Shown here piece after piece: positions 54,082-64,000 of a stretch of DNA of 64,000 nucleotides. Each line of letters starts with the position of its first letter. Position 1 is the first letter of the stretch. Origin of the DNA: Strigamia acuminata (lineage: Eukaryota; Arthropoda; Chilopoda; Geophilomorpha; Linotaeniidae); the NCBI GenBank assembly GCA_949358305.1, contig OX442314.1, forward strand, positions 29,497,118 through 29,561,117, given 5' to 3'. The translations under genes were made by a program, and so were the position numbers. The notes under the pieces were generated by a model. It made no database searches. It worked only from the letters and a program-made list of their open reading frames with translations, and was not told the origin of the DNA.

Positions 54082-54239
54082 GGTGCATTCAAAAAGTCTA
54101 AAACGTATGCAAAACTCGTTTCGTGTTTGAACGTGACGTCATTCCCATTGAATAACATTCCCATGTTATTCATTGAGAATGACGTCACGTTCAAACGCGA
54201 ATCGAGTTTTGCATACATTTTAGACTTTTTGAATGCACC
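54082..54239. mobile_element. Foldback MITE with GGTGCATTC ends
   Basis: 158 bp, palindromic along almost its full length: ggtgcattcaaaaagtctaa and its mirror, with 'aacgtgacgtcattc' arms near the centre. The two short frames read on opposite strands look alike only because of the palindrome. Confidence 0.85.
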
Positions 54240-54324
54240 TACTGATTAACATTATTTCTCCTACTATAAATTACTGCTTTATTCTCATTGGGTGCCTGTG
54301 AGACACTATGACAAATAAATAATG

Positions 54325-54533
54325 TAAAGTCGTGGACAAAAAAAATTCCCTTCAGTTTAGCTGTTTTAATTTTATCTGCCAGGTGGCATAATAATCCATT
54401 GAGATTGAATGACATCAATCTTGACCGGGTCTCTCGTCTTGCCCTAAAAACAGTATTAAAAGATAGACCGGGCAAATAATGGTAGATAAACTGAAAACAG
54501 CAAAACTGAAGGGAAGTTTTGTCCACGACTGTA
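54325..54533. mobile_element. mariner-type MITE (AGTCGTGGACAAAA ends), TA target
   Basis: Element 54327-54531; both ends share 'gtcgtggacaaaa' and 'cccttcagttt' in inverse orientation. TA on both sides. Confidence 0.82.
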
Positions 54534-54560
54534 CATTCCATCTGTCGTCCCAATGCTCAA

Positions 54561-54784
54561 ACTTTTTGCGGGCAAATGGCGGACAATTGACATCCCGCAT
54601 TTACATTTTTGGCGGACATTAGAACGAAGTTCAATTTTATTTAATGTTAGATTTAAAAATAATATCTAATAATGTAATAAATAATTTTCAGACATTATTT
54701 TTAACTTAAAAATAAAATATAAATGTTCTCTAAAAATGCAAATGCGGGATGTCATGTCAGTTGTCCGCCATTTGCCCGCAAAAT
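54561..54784. mobile_element. Foldback MITE (tttgcgggcaaatggcgg arms)
   Basis: Arms of about 45 bp, including 'acatcccgcattt', are inverted around an AT-rich centre. Confidence 0.8.
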
Positions 54785-54986
54785 TACGTCATTTAGTGCC
54801 ATTTCGACCGGATGGCGCTACGAATCACTTTACAGTCTAACAATTAAATTGTGCTAGATGTGAAGTCCTGTAGTTAATCGTCCTAGGTTACATTAAACAA
54901 ATGTAACAAACGAAAAACCAAAATTGTAATTGCTGACAAAAATGCAGTTTGAATAAGAGCCGCAGCTCTTAATCGATAAAATACGG

Positions 54987-56049
54987 TAATTCAAAATGAG
55001 CAAGACTGTCCCTTTAAATAGCTTGTTTAAACTCCATACTTTAGCGCACCAAGTTTGGGCAAAAAATATATTTTACTGCAATTTTAAACAATGAAAATTG
55101 TTTTGTTTAAATGACTATCTGAAACCATAGAGCTAAATTGGTTGAAATGAGGTAAATTTAGCGAACTTTCGGTTTCATTATTACATTGGGAGACGAGGCT
55201 CCAATTCCTGACAAGATTTATGAGTTTTCCATTGTACTTATGCGCCCCTGTAATTCCAGAATTCAAATTAACGGTTAAAAGGATTTGCGCTTGCGATAGA
55301 ACCTATAATTCAGTGATGGTGGCAATTGCGGCTCGAGCAGGGTGATATGTAAGTAATTGTCTTCAAACCCCGAATGCCAAAATTGGTGCTTGAACACGTG
55401 TTTTAGAAACCGAAATAGTGGTTCGAATGTCTCCGCTACAAATTGTTAATCGAGACCACAAATCGAGATTTTAAAAATAAAATTAATTAAACTCAATACT
55501 AAAGAGGAGAAGTCAGTCTCTGCGTGAGAGTTAGCACTTCCGGAAGTGTAACTTTTAATGTAATTCCGGAACCGGAAGTGCGTCATTTTTTGTGTGATTT
55601 TTTTTCGGAAGTGGCGCCACCTGTTGGCGGTAACTTCGGGTAATGTGTAACGTCAAGATGGCCGCCAATTTCAACACTTCCTGTTTTGTCATTTTTTTTT
55701 TCAAATAATTTCTATTAATTTCAAGTAAAACCTTTACCTTTTTATAATTGTATTTGAGTGTTTCAGCATTCTGAATGCTGAAGCAATACAACCACGTATA
55801 CTATTGATTTCCCTTATATAGCAGCCAAAAAAGTTGCATGTAGTAGGCTGGTGCGTCGAATGTACCCCCATCGGAATAAATTATTAAAAACGACTTTTTC
55901 GATTTGAAATGACATTATTCCTGTGTAGTTTTATGTGTTCTTTTTAATGATAAAGAGAAAACAAACATTAAATGTTGTTTAAATGGAGAAAAAGCGAAAT
56001 TACGGCAATTTTAGTAGATCGTAGCGCCACCTGACGGGAGCCGTGCGTA
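54987..56049. other. Intergenic, no gene seen
   Basis: Contains several 'acttccgg/ccggaagt' words at 55530-55620 and AT-rich sequence. Short frames have no motif. Confidence 0.4.
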
Positions 56050-57331
56050 CTAATAGTAATGCAATGTTCGCTTCGATACGTTTTTTGAGGTTGTCTAGGT
56101 CGTAATGAGGTCCAAAAATTCTAAAACCAAGCCCATTTGAAAGGTAATACAATTCTGCACAACCCTGTATATTTTTTAATTCCATTCGGTCAAGGAAAGG
56201 TACCGATTCGGACGTTTTTAGCGGGTGAACGAATGTTAAAAATTACAAAATCTTCGTCGCGATATGTTTTTCAAATGTTTCAACATCAAGATGAGCTTGG
56301 AAAATTCTGGAACTAAGCTCATTTTGAAGAGGAGACAATTCTGCACAAGCCTATATTTTTTATTTTTTGATTCGGGCGAGGGAAAGTGCCGATACGGACG
56401 TTTTTAGCGGGTAAACGAATGCAAATTCAGACGGAATTGTTCGTCGCGATCGGTTTTTTGATGTTTTCTATGCCGAAATGAGGTCAGAAAATTATAAAAC
56501 CAAGACCATTCGATTGGAAATTGAATTTTGCACAAGCCTGTATTTTTTATTTTTTAATTCGGGCGAGGAAAAGTTCCGATTCGGGCGATCTTAGCGGGTG
56601 ACCGATTGGAAAATTTAGTCGAAATTTGAATTTCATCATGTAAAAACCCAAAATTCGTAAAATTAACCGAATGAAATGTTTAGAACATGTTTCCAGAGTA
56701 AAAACCCCTGCTGAAAACGATGGTGTGAATAACTTTTTGATCGGAATTATGGTTGGCGTTTAATTTGAAAAAAACGATCTTTTTTGGGTAATTTTATCCA
56801 AAAAAATTGATAAATTGGTTGGATAATAAACCAGGAGAAAACAACGGGTAAATAGGAGAAAATGGCGGGTAAATAGGAGAAAGTAGCGGGTAAAAACATA
56901 AAATAGCGGGTTAAAATTAAAAACATTTGTTAGCAAAACCAGGAGAAAACAGCAGGTAAATAGGAAAAAACAGCGGGTAAATAGAAAAAAACAACGGGTA
57001 AATAGAAAAAAACAGCGGGTAAATAGGAAAAAACGGCGGGTAAATAGGAAAAAACAGCGGGTAAATAGGAGAAAATAGCGTGTAAAAACATAAAATAGCT
57101 GGTAAAAATTAAAAACATTTGTCAGCAAAAGCTGCCGACAGATGGCGCTTTTTCCAAAATGCTGTGTGGCTGGATTGGGTATTGGCCTGATTGGCGTTGG
57201 GTTTGGTTCTGTTTTGGTTTGGTGTAGTTTGGGTTAGGGTTGCATTTTTGTGTGGTTTAACAAAAATGTGTTTTTATATTTGTTTGATCTATGGTTTTGA
57301 GTGATTTATCATTCTGCGGGTGAACAGCTAG
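56050..57331. repeat. Dispersed repeat, copy 3 (long form)
   Basis: Four diverged units of about 160-170 bp, each with 'gattcggacgtttttagcggg' and 'aaaccaagaccatt'-type words (starts near 56070, 56240, 56395, 56570), are followed by the 'ctgaaaacgatggtgt' closing part. Then come a 19-bp minisatellite of 'gggtaaataggagaaaacag' words (56840-57075), 'gtttggttt' words, and gcgggtgaacagctag ending at 57331. Same order as at 4.2-5.4 kb. Confidence 0.7.
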
Positions 57332-57954
57332 TCAAATTAAACTAAAAATAAATACATTGATGTTTGAGTTGGGCTTTTAATGACTCATTGAAAATTATAT
57401 AGAAGGTGAAATTGGAAAACTGACTCATTAAAAAAGTCAATACTTTTCTTACTACTCATTTTGTTTATTTTTAAACTGATGCTTTTGAGCAATAAAATTT
57501 CAATAATTTATTTTTATTTTTCTGCAAAATCGTCAAAAAACATTAAAAATTGATTAACCCTCCCCACCCCATTCTAGCGTCAATTTTGACCTCCAAAAGT
57601 GTTTTTATTTTCTCTCTCGAAAACTATCGGGATTTTCATTCTGAAATTTCATGTATTTTCTTTTAACATCATAACAAACAATAAAAAAAAATAATTGATT
57701 TAAAAATTGCAAAAGAAAATTTTCACAAAATTCCTTTGTTTACTCACTACTTTTGAATACAATGTCAATTATTTTTGTCGCTCTCTGTTGTCAAATACCG
57801 AATTGCTTAAATTTCTTTATAAACATGAAATAATCGACGAATAAAATCATTTTCACTCATTTTTGGAAAAAGTTTTTCGGCTTGTGGTCAAAAATGACCC
57901 GGGTTGGGTGAGTAAGAGATTTTCTTTAGGTTGGGGTACTGTTAGGGTTAAAAA
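57332..57954. other. Intergenic, no gene seen
   Basis: AT-rich, with a short GC patch 'gacccgggttgggtgag' near 57895 and no frame or RNA signal. Confidence 0.4.
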
Positions 57955-58060
57955 ACAAATAAAAATCGGTAAAAGATCGATAAAACATCACTTACTGCCG
58001 TTTGGTTAACCGATCGTTCGTATAACCAGTGTTCCGATAATCAAAGCTCTACTGTAAGTG
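57955..58060. mobile_element. Fragment of the 51824-type TIR element
   Basis: 'aaaaatcggtaaaagatcg' and the right end 'gataatcaaagctctactgta' resemble the element at 51824-52343. The left part is missing. Confidence 0.5.
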
Positions 58061-59584
58061 GGAGTTGTTTAGTATGCCTTTAAAATGACTCCCTTATTTA
58101 TTTGTTTATTTATTTATAGCCATTTTTAAACATTTTAGGTGTGAAATATTTTTATTATTAATGTTTTCTGATGTTGACACTGGGTGGCAACAGCTTTACC
58201 CATAAATAACTAGGGATAATTACTTATGAAAAGGTGGATGTGATTTTAACACATTTTGGCACTTTCAGATTGAATTCAAGATTGAGATTAAATTACTTGT
58301 TGATTTGTCATTACATTAGGATAATGTCAAGTGGATCAATTTCCTGCTACTTTTTCTAAGAACACGGGCAATTAATTCATACTTAGAAATTTTTTTTCCT
58401 TACAAAAAACGAGGAAATAAAAAAAAAAATCGAATATCCCTATTTTTAGAAACGATTCAGTCTCCCCATCGCCCCATCCCTACCACAACCCTCCATCTTG
58501 GACGTGGCACGTGCCAGATGCAACACTACAGCTGGGGGGAGCAGGAAGGGCATTGATACATGACTCACAGACGTGTATTTTGACTAGAATTTCAACGTTA
58601 AATAATCGCGTTTTAAATTAAAAATTGCGCGTAAAAATTAAATTAAAATATAAAAAACACGTTTTTATCAATGCAACGACGAAACAACAATGGGATAATA
58701 TAAAAACGAGCGTTTTATCTCATTTTAAGCCATTAAAAATGAGATAAAATTGAAATTTGAATGAAATAACGCTCGAAATGATTTGATTTTGCATCAATAA
58801 AAGCGAACAATTGAAATAAAAGTGTCAAGTTTGAAAAATTTGCCCTTGCGGTTCGCAATGAATCGTGAAACGGATACTTTGTTTCTAAATATATATTTGT
58901 ATGTGGGTTTTGTTGTGTAAAATAAAAAATGGAGACGGAATAAAATATTTGTTTAGGATTCCTACCTGTTCGCGAGTCAATTTGAGTTGCTAGTGGAGTG
59001 GAAAGAATTTATTTTACCAATTCTGTGACCAATTTCAAATCCACTCCTCGGGATACAAAAGCTGCTTCTGTTGATGATGTGGTATGGCGCACTGCACATG
59101 CGCGTTGCTATGGGGTTGTCAGGAGAAGCCTGAATCAATAGAATGGGGTTGTAAAGTGGGAATTTATTCGCTGCATTGAAAAATATGGCATTGGGTGGGT
59201 GGGGGGGGGGTAAGGTACAAAATGGGGAGTTGTTTTTATATATTTTATATTTATTTATTTATTCGTGTTATTTTATGTTTGTTAATTTTTTTTTTATGTA
59301 ATATAAAATTAGAGTGGTTGTAATGTGAATTGTTTGTTCAATCAATGGAATCAATTGATTTTTGGGGATATTATTTCATTCTATTGTTCATTGTGTTGGG
59401 TTTGCGTGTACTAGTTTTGTGTTGATGTGTAATTTTAGTTGTTTTTGGTTTGGTGGGTGTGTATGGAGGTGCCCTCTGTCGAGTGATTTTTTTTTAGTTT
59501 AAAGGAGCAGTGTGTGTGGGGATTATTGTAAATGCTCTTAGTGAGCGCGGGGATGTTAATTGAACGCGTATCTTTTACAACACG
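58061..59584. other. Intergenic, no gene seen
   Basis: AT-rich, with a GC patch 'ggcacgtgcc' near 58504 and a less AT-rich stretch at 58960-59110 that could be a non-coding exon but shows no frame. Poly-G at 59200-59211. Confidence 0.4.
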
Positions 59585-60075
59585 TGTCTAAATTGAACAA
59601 AACGACTAAAATAGATGTCTAAATTGAACAAAACGACTAAAATAGATGTCTAAATTGAACAAAACGACTAAAATAGATGTCTAAATTGAACAAAACGACT
59701 AAAATAGATGTCTAAATTGAACAAAACGACTAAAATAGATGTCTAAATTGAACAAAACGACTAAAATAGATGTCTAAATTGAACAAAACGACTAAAATAG
59801 ATGTCTAAATTGAACAAAACGATTAAAATAGATGTCTAAATTGTGCAAAACTGCTAAAATTAATGTCTAAATTGAACAAAACGACAAAAATAGATGTCTA
59901 AATTGAACAAAACGACTAAAATAGATGTATAAATTGAACAAAACGACTAAAATAGATGTCTAAATTGAACAAAACGACTAAAATAGATGTCTAAATTGAA
60001 CAAAACGACTAAAATAGATGTCTAAATTGAACAAAACGACTAAAATAGATGTCTAAATTGACCAAATCGATTGAA
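59585..60075. repeat. 31-bp minisatellite, about 15 units
   Basis: The unit contains 'ctaaattgaacaaaacgact' then 'aaaatagatgt'. Most units are identical. Two adjacent units in the middle (about 59820-59880) and the last unit carry changes. High uniformity implies recent expansion. Confidence 0.93.
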
Positions 60076-60539
60076 TTCAGTATTTTAAGTATAGGTTTTG
60101 TCAATAGAGTGCGGGTGTTCTGTCAGAGCTATTTACGGTAATCTACTGTTTGTGGTGATTGGTGAGGAAGTTTGCTGGAGGATTGGGTTTATGAATGAAT
60201 AAAATGAGGTTTAATTAGGTATGGAATTGTTTATTGAGCAATGAACAATGTAGAAACTTGAGAAAAGTGTTGATAATAAGCAGAGGTTTAGGTTTATCCT
60301 GGAGAGGAGCATGAGGGATATCCGTGAATATTCGATTTGGTTGGTTTAAAGGGAATGGAATTGTGCGTGGTTGATTGGAGTTGTGTGTCTCCATGAATGA
60401 AAGTTTTGGTGTGAGTGGAGGCAAAAATGGGGAAAGGTTTTTTAAACTATATTTGTGGGAATTTAATTGGATTTATGGTGATTTACGGATTTGAGTTGAT
60501 TTATGAGATTTCGGTAGATGTCCATTAGTTTTAAAAGAT
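60076..60539. other. Intergenic, no gene seen
   Basis: G/T-rich on the plus strand with no motif. A 69-codon minus frame at 60215-60424 has no family resemblance. Confidence 0.4.
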
Positions 60540-60990
60540 TTGATTCGCATAGATTTTTATGGATGTGTGTGGATAGTTTATTGATTTTTTAAATTTGCAA
60601 GGATTTTTATACACTTCTAACTATAATTTGTATACTAGTAGATTTGTTTAGTTTTTTTACAGATTTGTAAAGATTTTATATAGATTTGTACAGATTTTAT
60701 ACAGATTTATATAAATTTTATACAGATTTGTGTAGATTTTATACAGATTTGTGTAGATTTTATACAGATTTGTGTGGATTTTATGTAGATTTGTATGGAT
60801 TTGTATAGATTTCTGTGGAGTTTGTATATATTTTTATGGATTTTGTATAGATTTATATAGTTTTTTATGGATTTTGGATAGATTTGTAATGATTTTCGTC
60901 GAAGTTTTATAAATTTTTAAGAATTTCTATAGAAATGTATTGATTTTCAAGGATTTTCATTTATTTTTATATTGATTTCTAAGGAGTTCA
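60540..60990. repeat. Degenerate repeat of 'tatagatttttatggattttg' words
   Basis: Irregular units of about 18-24 bp built from 'agatttgtatagatttt' for 450 bp. Confidence 0.75.
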
Positions 60991-61022
60991 CTTTTTGAAA
61001 CTTTTATTTCATATGCGTATCA

Positions 61023-61051
61023 CTTCAGTGGTTTGTTACAAACCACTGAAG
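61023..61051. other. Perfect 13-bp hairpin
   Basis: CTTCAGTGGTTTG-TTA-CAAACCACTGAAG. Isolated in AT-rich sequence. It could be the core of a small foldback or an RNA stem; nothing else supports either. Confidence 0.6.
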
Positions 61052-61395
61052 ATGGTTGAGAACAGCCAAAAGGCCTTTGGAAAGACTAGCGTATTTTAAT
61101 TTGTCATTTAATTCTTTTTAATAAGGAGTCAACTGTCTTTTTAAACATTTATAATCATTTTCTCAAATGTTTATAATTTTCTATGACTTATTAAATGTAC
61201 AATTATAGTCATAAAAATTGTCGCCTACTCCTTACGCCAGCACACGGAGAACGCAACAATTTTTATGACCGAGATTGTACAAGAATTTTCACAGGAACGT
61301 TAATCTATCAAAATCTAATAATAACAAAACAAAAACAAAAAAAAAATTCGATTTTTATCTCAAACCAAAAAATCTTTTTGCACTAACTTAAATAA

Positions 61396-62129
61396 TACCG
61401 TATTTTACCGATTAAGAGTCACCCTTGAATTGTAGCCGCCCTCGATTAGTAGCCGCGGCTGAGACACCAGGGATATCGTATTTTTGCAAAAGTACGGTAT
61501 TGTTTTCGTATTTAACCTCACAAACGATGACGCTTCGTTCGTGATGTTCTGACTTTGTTTGTTAACCTTTTGAGGCATAAGGCTTTACGGATTTACGGAC
61601 AAGCTCTTTCTTGAATAGGAAAATTTTTTTTTCTATTTATTTTTTTTGCTGAAAATATGTGATTTTGTTTATATCATACTGAACCTTAACTCAGGTGAAA
61701 TTTTAAGTCATGGGTAATTTATTTAATTAATTACGCTAAATGCAAATTTTCTGCCCCTTAAAACTCCAGCAAAACTTTTATTCTGGCTTTGCTGCCTAAG
61801 AAAGAGTGCTTCAGTTAACAGCTTTTCGCATTTCCCAGTAGTGTTTAAACCAACCACTAGTTGGTAAAAAAAATATATTTTTTTACTGTTCAGAACTAGC
61901 GCCCTTTATAAAATTAGTTACGAACTTTAAAAAATTGAAACGCCGCTTTAACTAATTGACCTGAAAATTGTCCATAAATCCGTAATGCCTAAGACCAGAA
62001 CGGCACATTTTACCCTTATTGCCTTCGAGGGTTAAACAAATTTAACAAACGAAAAACCGAAATTGTAATTGCTGACAAAAATGGCAGTTTTGAATAAGAG
62101 CCGCGACTCTTAATCGACAAAATATGGTA
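61396..62129. mobile_element. TIR element (CCGTATTTTACCGATTAAGAG ends), second copy
   Basis: Element 61398-62127 is flanked by TA. It has the same ends as 52997-54986 and the same right subterminal 'gaataagagccgcgactctt'. Within it 'aggctttacggatttacgga' near 61580 is mirrored near 61975, marking an inner foldback. Confidence 0.78.
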
Positions 62130-63007
62130 TACTGTCTGGCAGTAAAACATGGTCGATTGTACTCCAATTGCCCGATAAAAGAACGACAAGCAATGAGGAA
62201 TTAGTGACACATTTCACAAGTTTCCAAGTTTTCGGCCACTGCAATGGACTTAAAAGTGGAACACTGGTACCAAATGACACATGTCTGAAAAACCAGAGAT
62301 CAATATTTTTTTTTATTTAAGAAAAAAAGTCCTGAGGAAAAGTGTAGCTGGTTTTTCGATGTCTCTCCGACTTGTCTTGAGATTGAGAGGCAGCTTGGAG
62401 TCGACGCGCTGCAGAGATCGCTATTGGCAGTATTCTGAAGGCAGGGATTTGGTGAAATGAAATCCCTCTTAAAGGCTGTGACAGGAAGTGAGGCGTTCCT
62501 CTGTTTCCCCTCATCACACCGCTTGAGGTTGTCTCTTTTGAGCTCTTTAGATTCAATGCGAACTTGGTAAACACCCCTGTTGACACAGTTACACTTGAGA
62601 CCACACTTCTACCACAGTTGTACCACAGAAAATACTCAAATATTAATTAGTGACAATAAAAATCAATTTGTTGTCGAGTGGACTCTTGGGAATTGACGTG
62701 TACACATTGTTGTGGGAAAATGTGAGTCCTCTGTTTTGTATTTGGATGGCATCCAAAGGGATCATAAAACGATTTTTTTGGGAGTGTATTTTCCTGTTGA
62801 GTTTTTTTATTATTTATATCCATTAAACATTCATTGTTTTTTCAGATTGTGTTGTCAAATGTGGAAATTATATTGAAGGAAGTTGCAGCTGAAAACGGAT
62901 AAAGTGAGCGGTGGAAATTGTGATGAATTGATACGTATGTTGCGGTAAGCTGAACAACCAATTCATATTTCTTGCAATAATATATTTCTGTCTTGCAATA
63001 CAGTGTA
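62130..63007. other. Intergenic, no supported gene
   Basis: A 95-codon minus frame (62604-62317) with ordinary base composition contains no motif I recognise and no obvious splice partners. I leave it unassigned. Confidence 0.4.
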
Positions 63008-63279
63008 CAGTCGTGTTCAAAAAAACTGGACCGTTGCTCTACGCTGGCAATTGAACTTGTGAGTAATTTTGTGTTTTGCCACTAGGTGAAACACCAGACA
63101 TCAACAGGTAATGATACAGACAAGGTATGTAATATTATGGGGCCGCTTTTATGTGGGCCACCCGGTATTATCACTTGTTGGCGTCTGGTGTTTCACCTAG
63201 TGACAAAACAAGAAATTACTCACAAGTTCAATTGCTAGCATAGAGGAGTGAGGGTCTAGTTTTTTTGAACACGACTGTA
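63006..63279. mobile_element. mariner-type foldback MITE, TA target
   Basis: Element 63008-63277 (270 bp), ends CAGTCGTGTTCAAAAAAACT and mirror. Long inner arms include 'ggtgaaacaccaga' and 'tcaattgctagc'-type mirrors. TA on both sides. Confidence 0.88.
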
Positions 63280-63406
63280 CTCTGTACGGATCGGACGTAG
63301 GACGGGACCCAGAAAGGTGTTCGTACTAAGCGGTTGTCTGGATAGGGGTGGGAAATTAACATTGCTGGGCGTAGGTTGAGTCCAGCAAACTTGTGCAGAC
63401 GGTGCT

Positions 63407-63585
63407 GTGTGCGGCAGGGGTGGACCGGGAACAAATTTAGTACTGGGAAATCCGGACAAGGTTGGGCCACAAGAACAAATATATATCGGGAAATCTGGAT
63501 GATCCGGCCACAACAAAAAGAAATAAATTTACAGCATCAGGAAATTCCCGGTGTCCCGTCGGGCCAGTCCAGCACTGATGTCCGG
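63407..63585. mobile_element. hAT-type MITE, second copy of the 11686 family
   Basis: Element 63415-63577 starts CAGGGGTGGACCGGGAAC and ends GGGCCAGTCCAGCACTG. It shares the 'accgggaaatctgg'-type interior with 11686-11840. Flanks gtgtgcgg and atgtccgg match at six of eight positions, a decayed duplication. Confidence 0.82.
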
Positions 63586-63979
63586 TCTGTACAGAACAAA
63601 CTGTATTTTGCAGTTTCTCTTAAGAAATAATTTTGTCGGTAGGCCGATTCTGATTGGGCAAAACGAGTCATATTGTATGTCGCAAAACTTGAACCATTGT
63701 ATTGTATTTGTATTGCGTTTTTTTTACTCTTAGCGTGGTCATGATGATCTCTTCAGCTGAATGCTCTTGAGGGATATTAGGTCCCAACTTGACATTCACA
63801 GAAAACCCAGTTGGAGGCGGGTGGCAAGAGTTCTTGCTGCAGTAGCTAGATAAGAGACTGTATTTCTTAGATTCTAAGACCCCATCGATTGTAAGAGGCA
63901 CCCTGTTTTTAGAGATGTTTATATGGGGAAAAAAAGCGTCTTCAATTCGAAGAAATATGATAACAATAAAAAACAACCT
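63586..63979. other. Right-edge spacer, no gene seen
   Basis: Unique sequence with a poly-T tract at 63718-63725. A 109-codon minus frame runs into the 5S-like fragment and has no motif. Confidence 0.4.
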
Positions 63980-64000
63980 TGATTCCCAGCAGGTCACCCA
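63980..64000 (-). pseudogene. 5S rRNA-like fragment, cut by the window edge
   Basis: On the minus strand 'tgggtgacctgctgggaatc' matches the 3' third of the 5S gene at 5610-5727 (tgggtgaccgcctgggaatc) with two changes, but what follows is not 5S sequence. It may be a 5S pseudogene or the 3' end of a 5S-headed SINE; the rest is outside. Confidence 0.5.

Larger units (their letters stand above)
52997..54986. mobile_element. TIR element (CCGTATTTTACCGATTAAGAG ends) with nested MITEs
   Basis: The left end is mirrored at 54953-54986 over about 35 bp. A second copy of the family lies at 61398-62127. It contains four smaller foldbacks (53177-53562, 54082-54239, 54327-54531, 54561-54784), so it is an older insertion used repeatedly as a target. 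Confidence 0.7.

Noticed and set aside
62317-62604. 95-codon minus frame as a coding exon
   Set aside because: Composition is plausible but there are no recognised motifs, and no splice partner could be assembled.

Overview
This is a eukaryotic nuclear window, most likely from an arthropod. The evidence is short GT-AG introns, AT-rich spacers, a short interstitial CCTAA/TTAGG run at 14187-14207, a full 5S rRNA gene, Ty1/copia and Ty3/gypsy retrotransposons, many DNA-transposon MITEs, and host genes with animal relatives (V-ATPase proteolipid c'' and a phospholipid-phosphatase-related membrane protein). The species cannot be named from sequence alone.

Layout. 1-3840: the 3' part of a copia element, cut by the window edge, with an intact pol frame. 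3.9-5.4 kb: minisatellite-bearing dispersed repeats. 5.6 kb: 5S rRNA on the minus strand. 6.4-41.7 kb: a family of multi-exon genes joining a short glycine/asparagine amyloid-like motif (exon 1) to up to four tandem ubiquitin-like domains (last exon). Two are intact on the plus strand (A 6481-7850, B 8377-9739). Their block was duplicated to give a 5'-truncated A' (10758-11442) and a B' broken by a solo LTR (30843-32912). Two more lie on the minus strand (E, broken, 34295-36146; F, short but open, 40345-41701).

In the duplicated block the spacer between A' and B' has grown from about 0.9 kb to over 19 kb by nested insertions. The unduplicated A-B spacer preserves the empty sites, so the insertions can be read base by base: a hAT MITE (8-bp target duplication), a Mutator-like element (9 bp) carrying a TTAA-flanked piggyBac-like MITE, and a CACTA-like element (3 bp) that contains a foldback element, a complete gypsy retrotransposon with same-length LTRs, and a hAT foldback. 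The gypsy element has a tRNA-Pro-type primer site, gag and pol joined by a classical -1 frameshift signal, an unrecognised third protein apparently made from spliced RNA, and five tandem TAR-like hairpins in each LTR.

41.9-51.0 kb is the host-gene island: an unrecognised 164-aa single-pass membrane protein gene, head to head with the V-ATPase c'' gene (ATP6V0B), then a seven-exon PLPPR-like gene on the minus strand whose two catalytic histidines are replaced. 51-64 kb holds no gene I can support. It is built of TIR/foldback elements (TA target sites), minisatellites, a third copy of the repeat seen at 4-5 kb, a second copy of the hAT MITE, and a 5S-like fragment at the right edge.

The strongest candidate for an undescribed system is the amyloid-motif plus poly-ubiquitin-like gene family. 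Second is the gypsy element with its hairpin array and third ORF.
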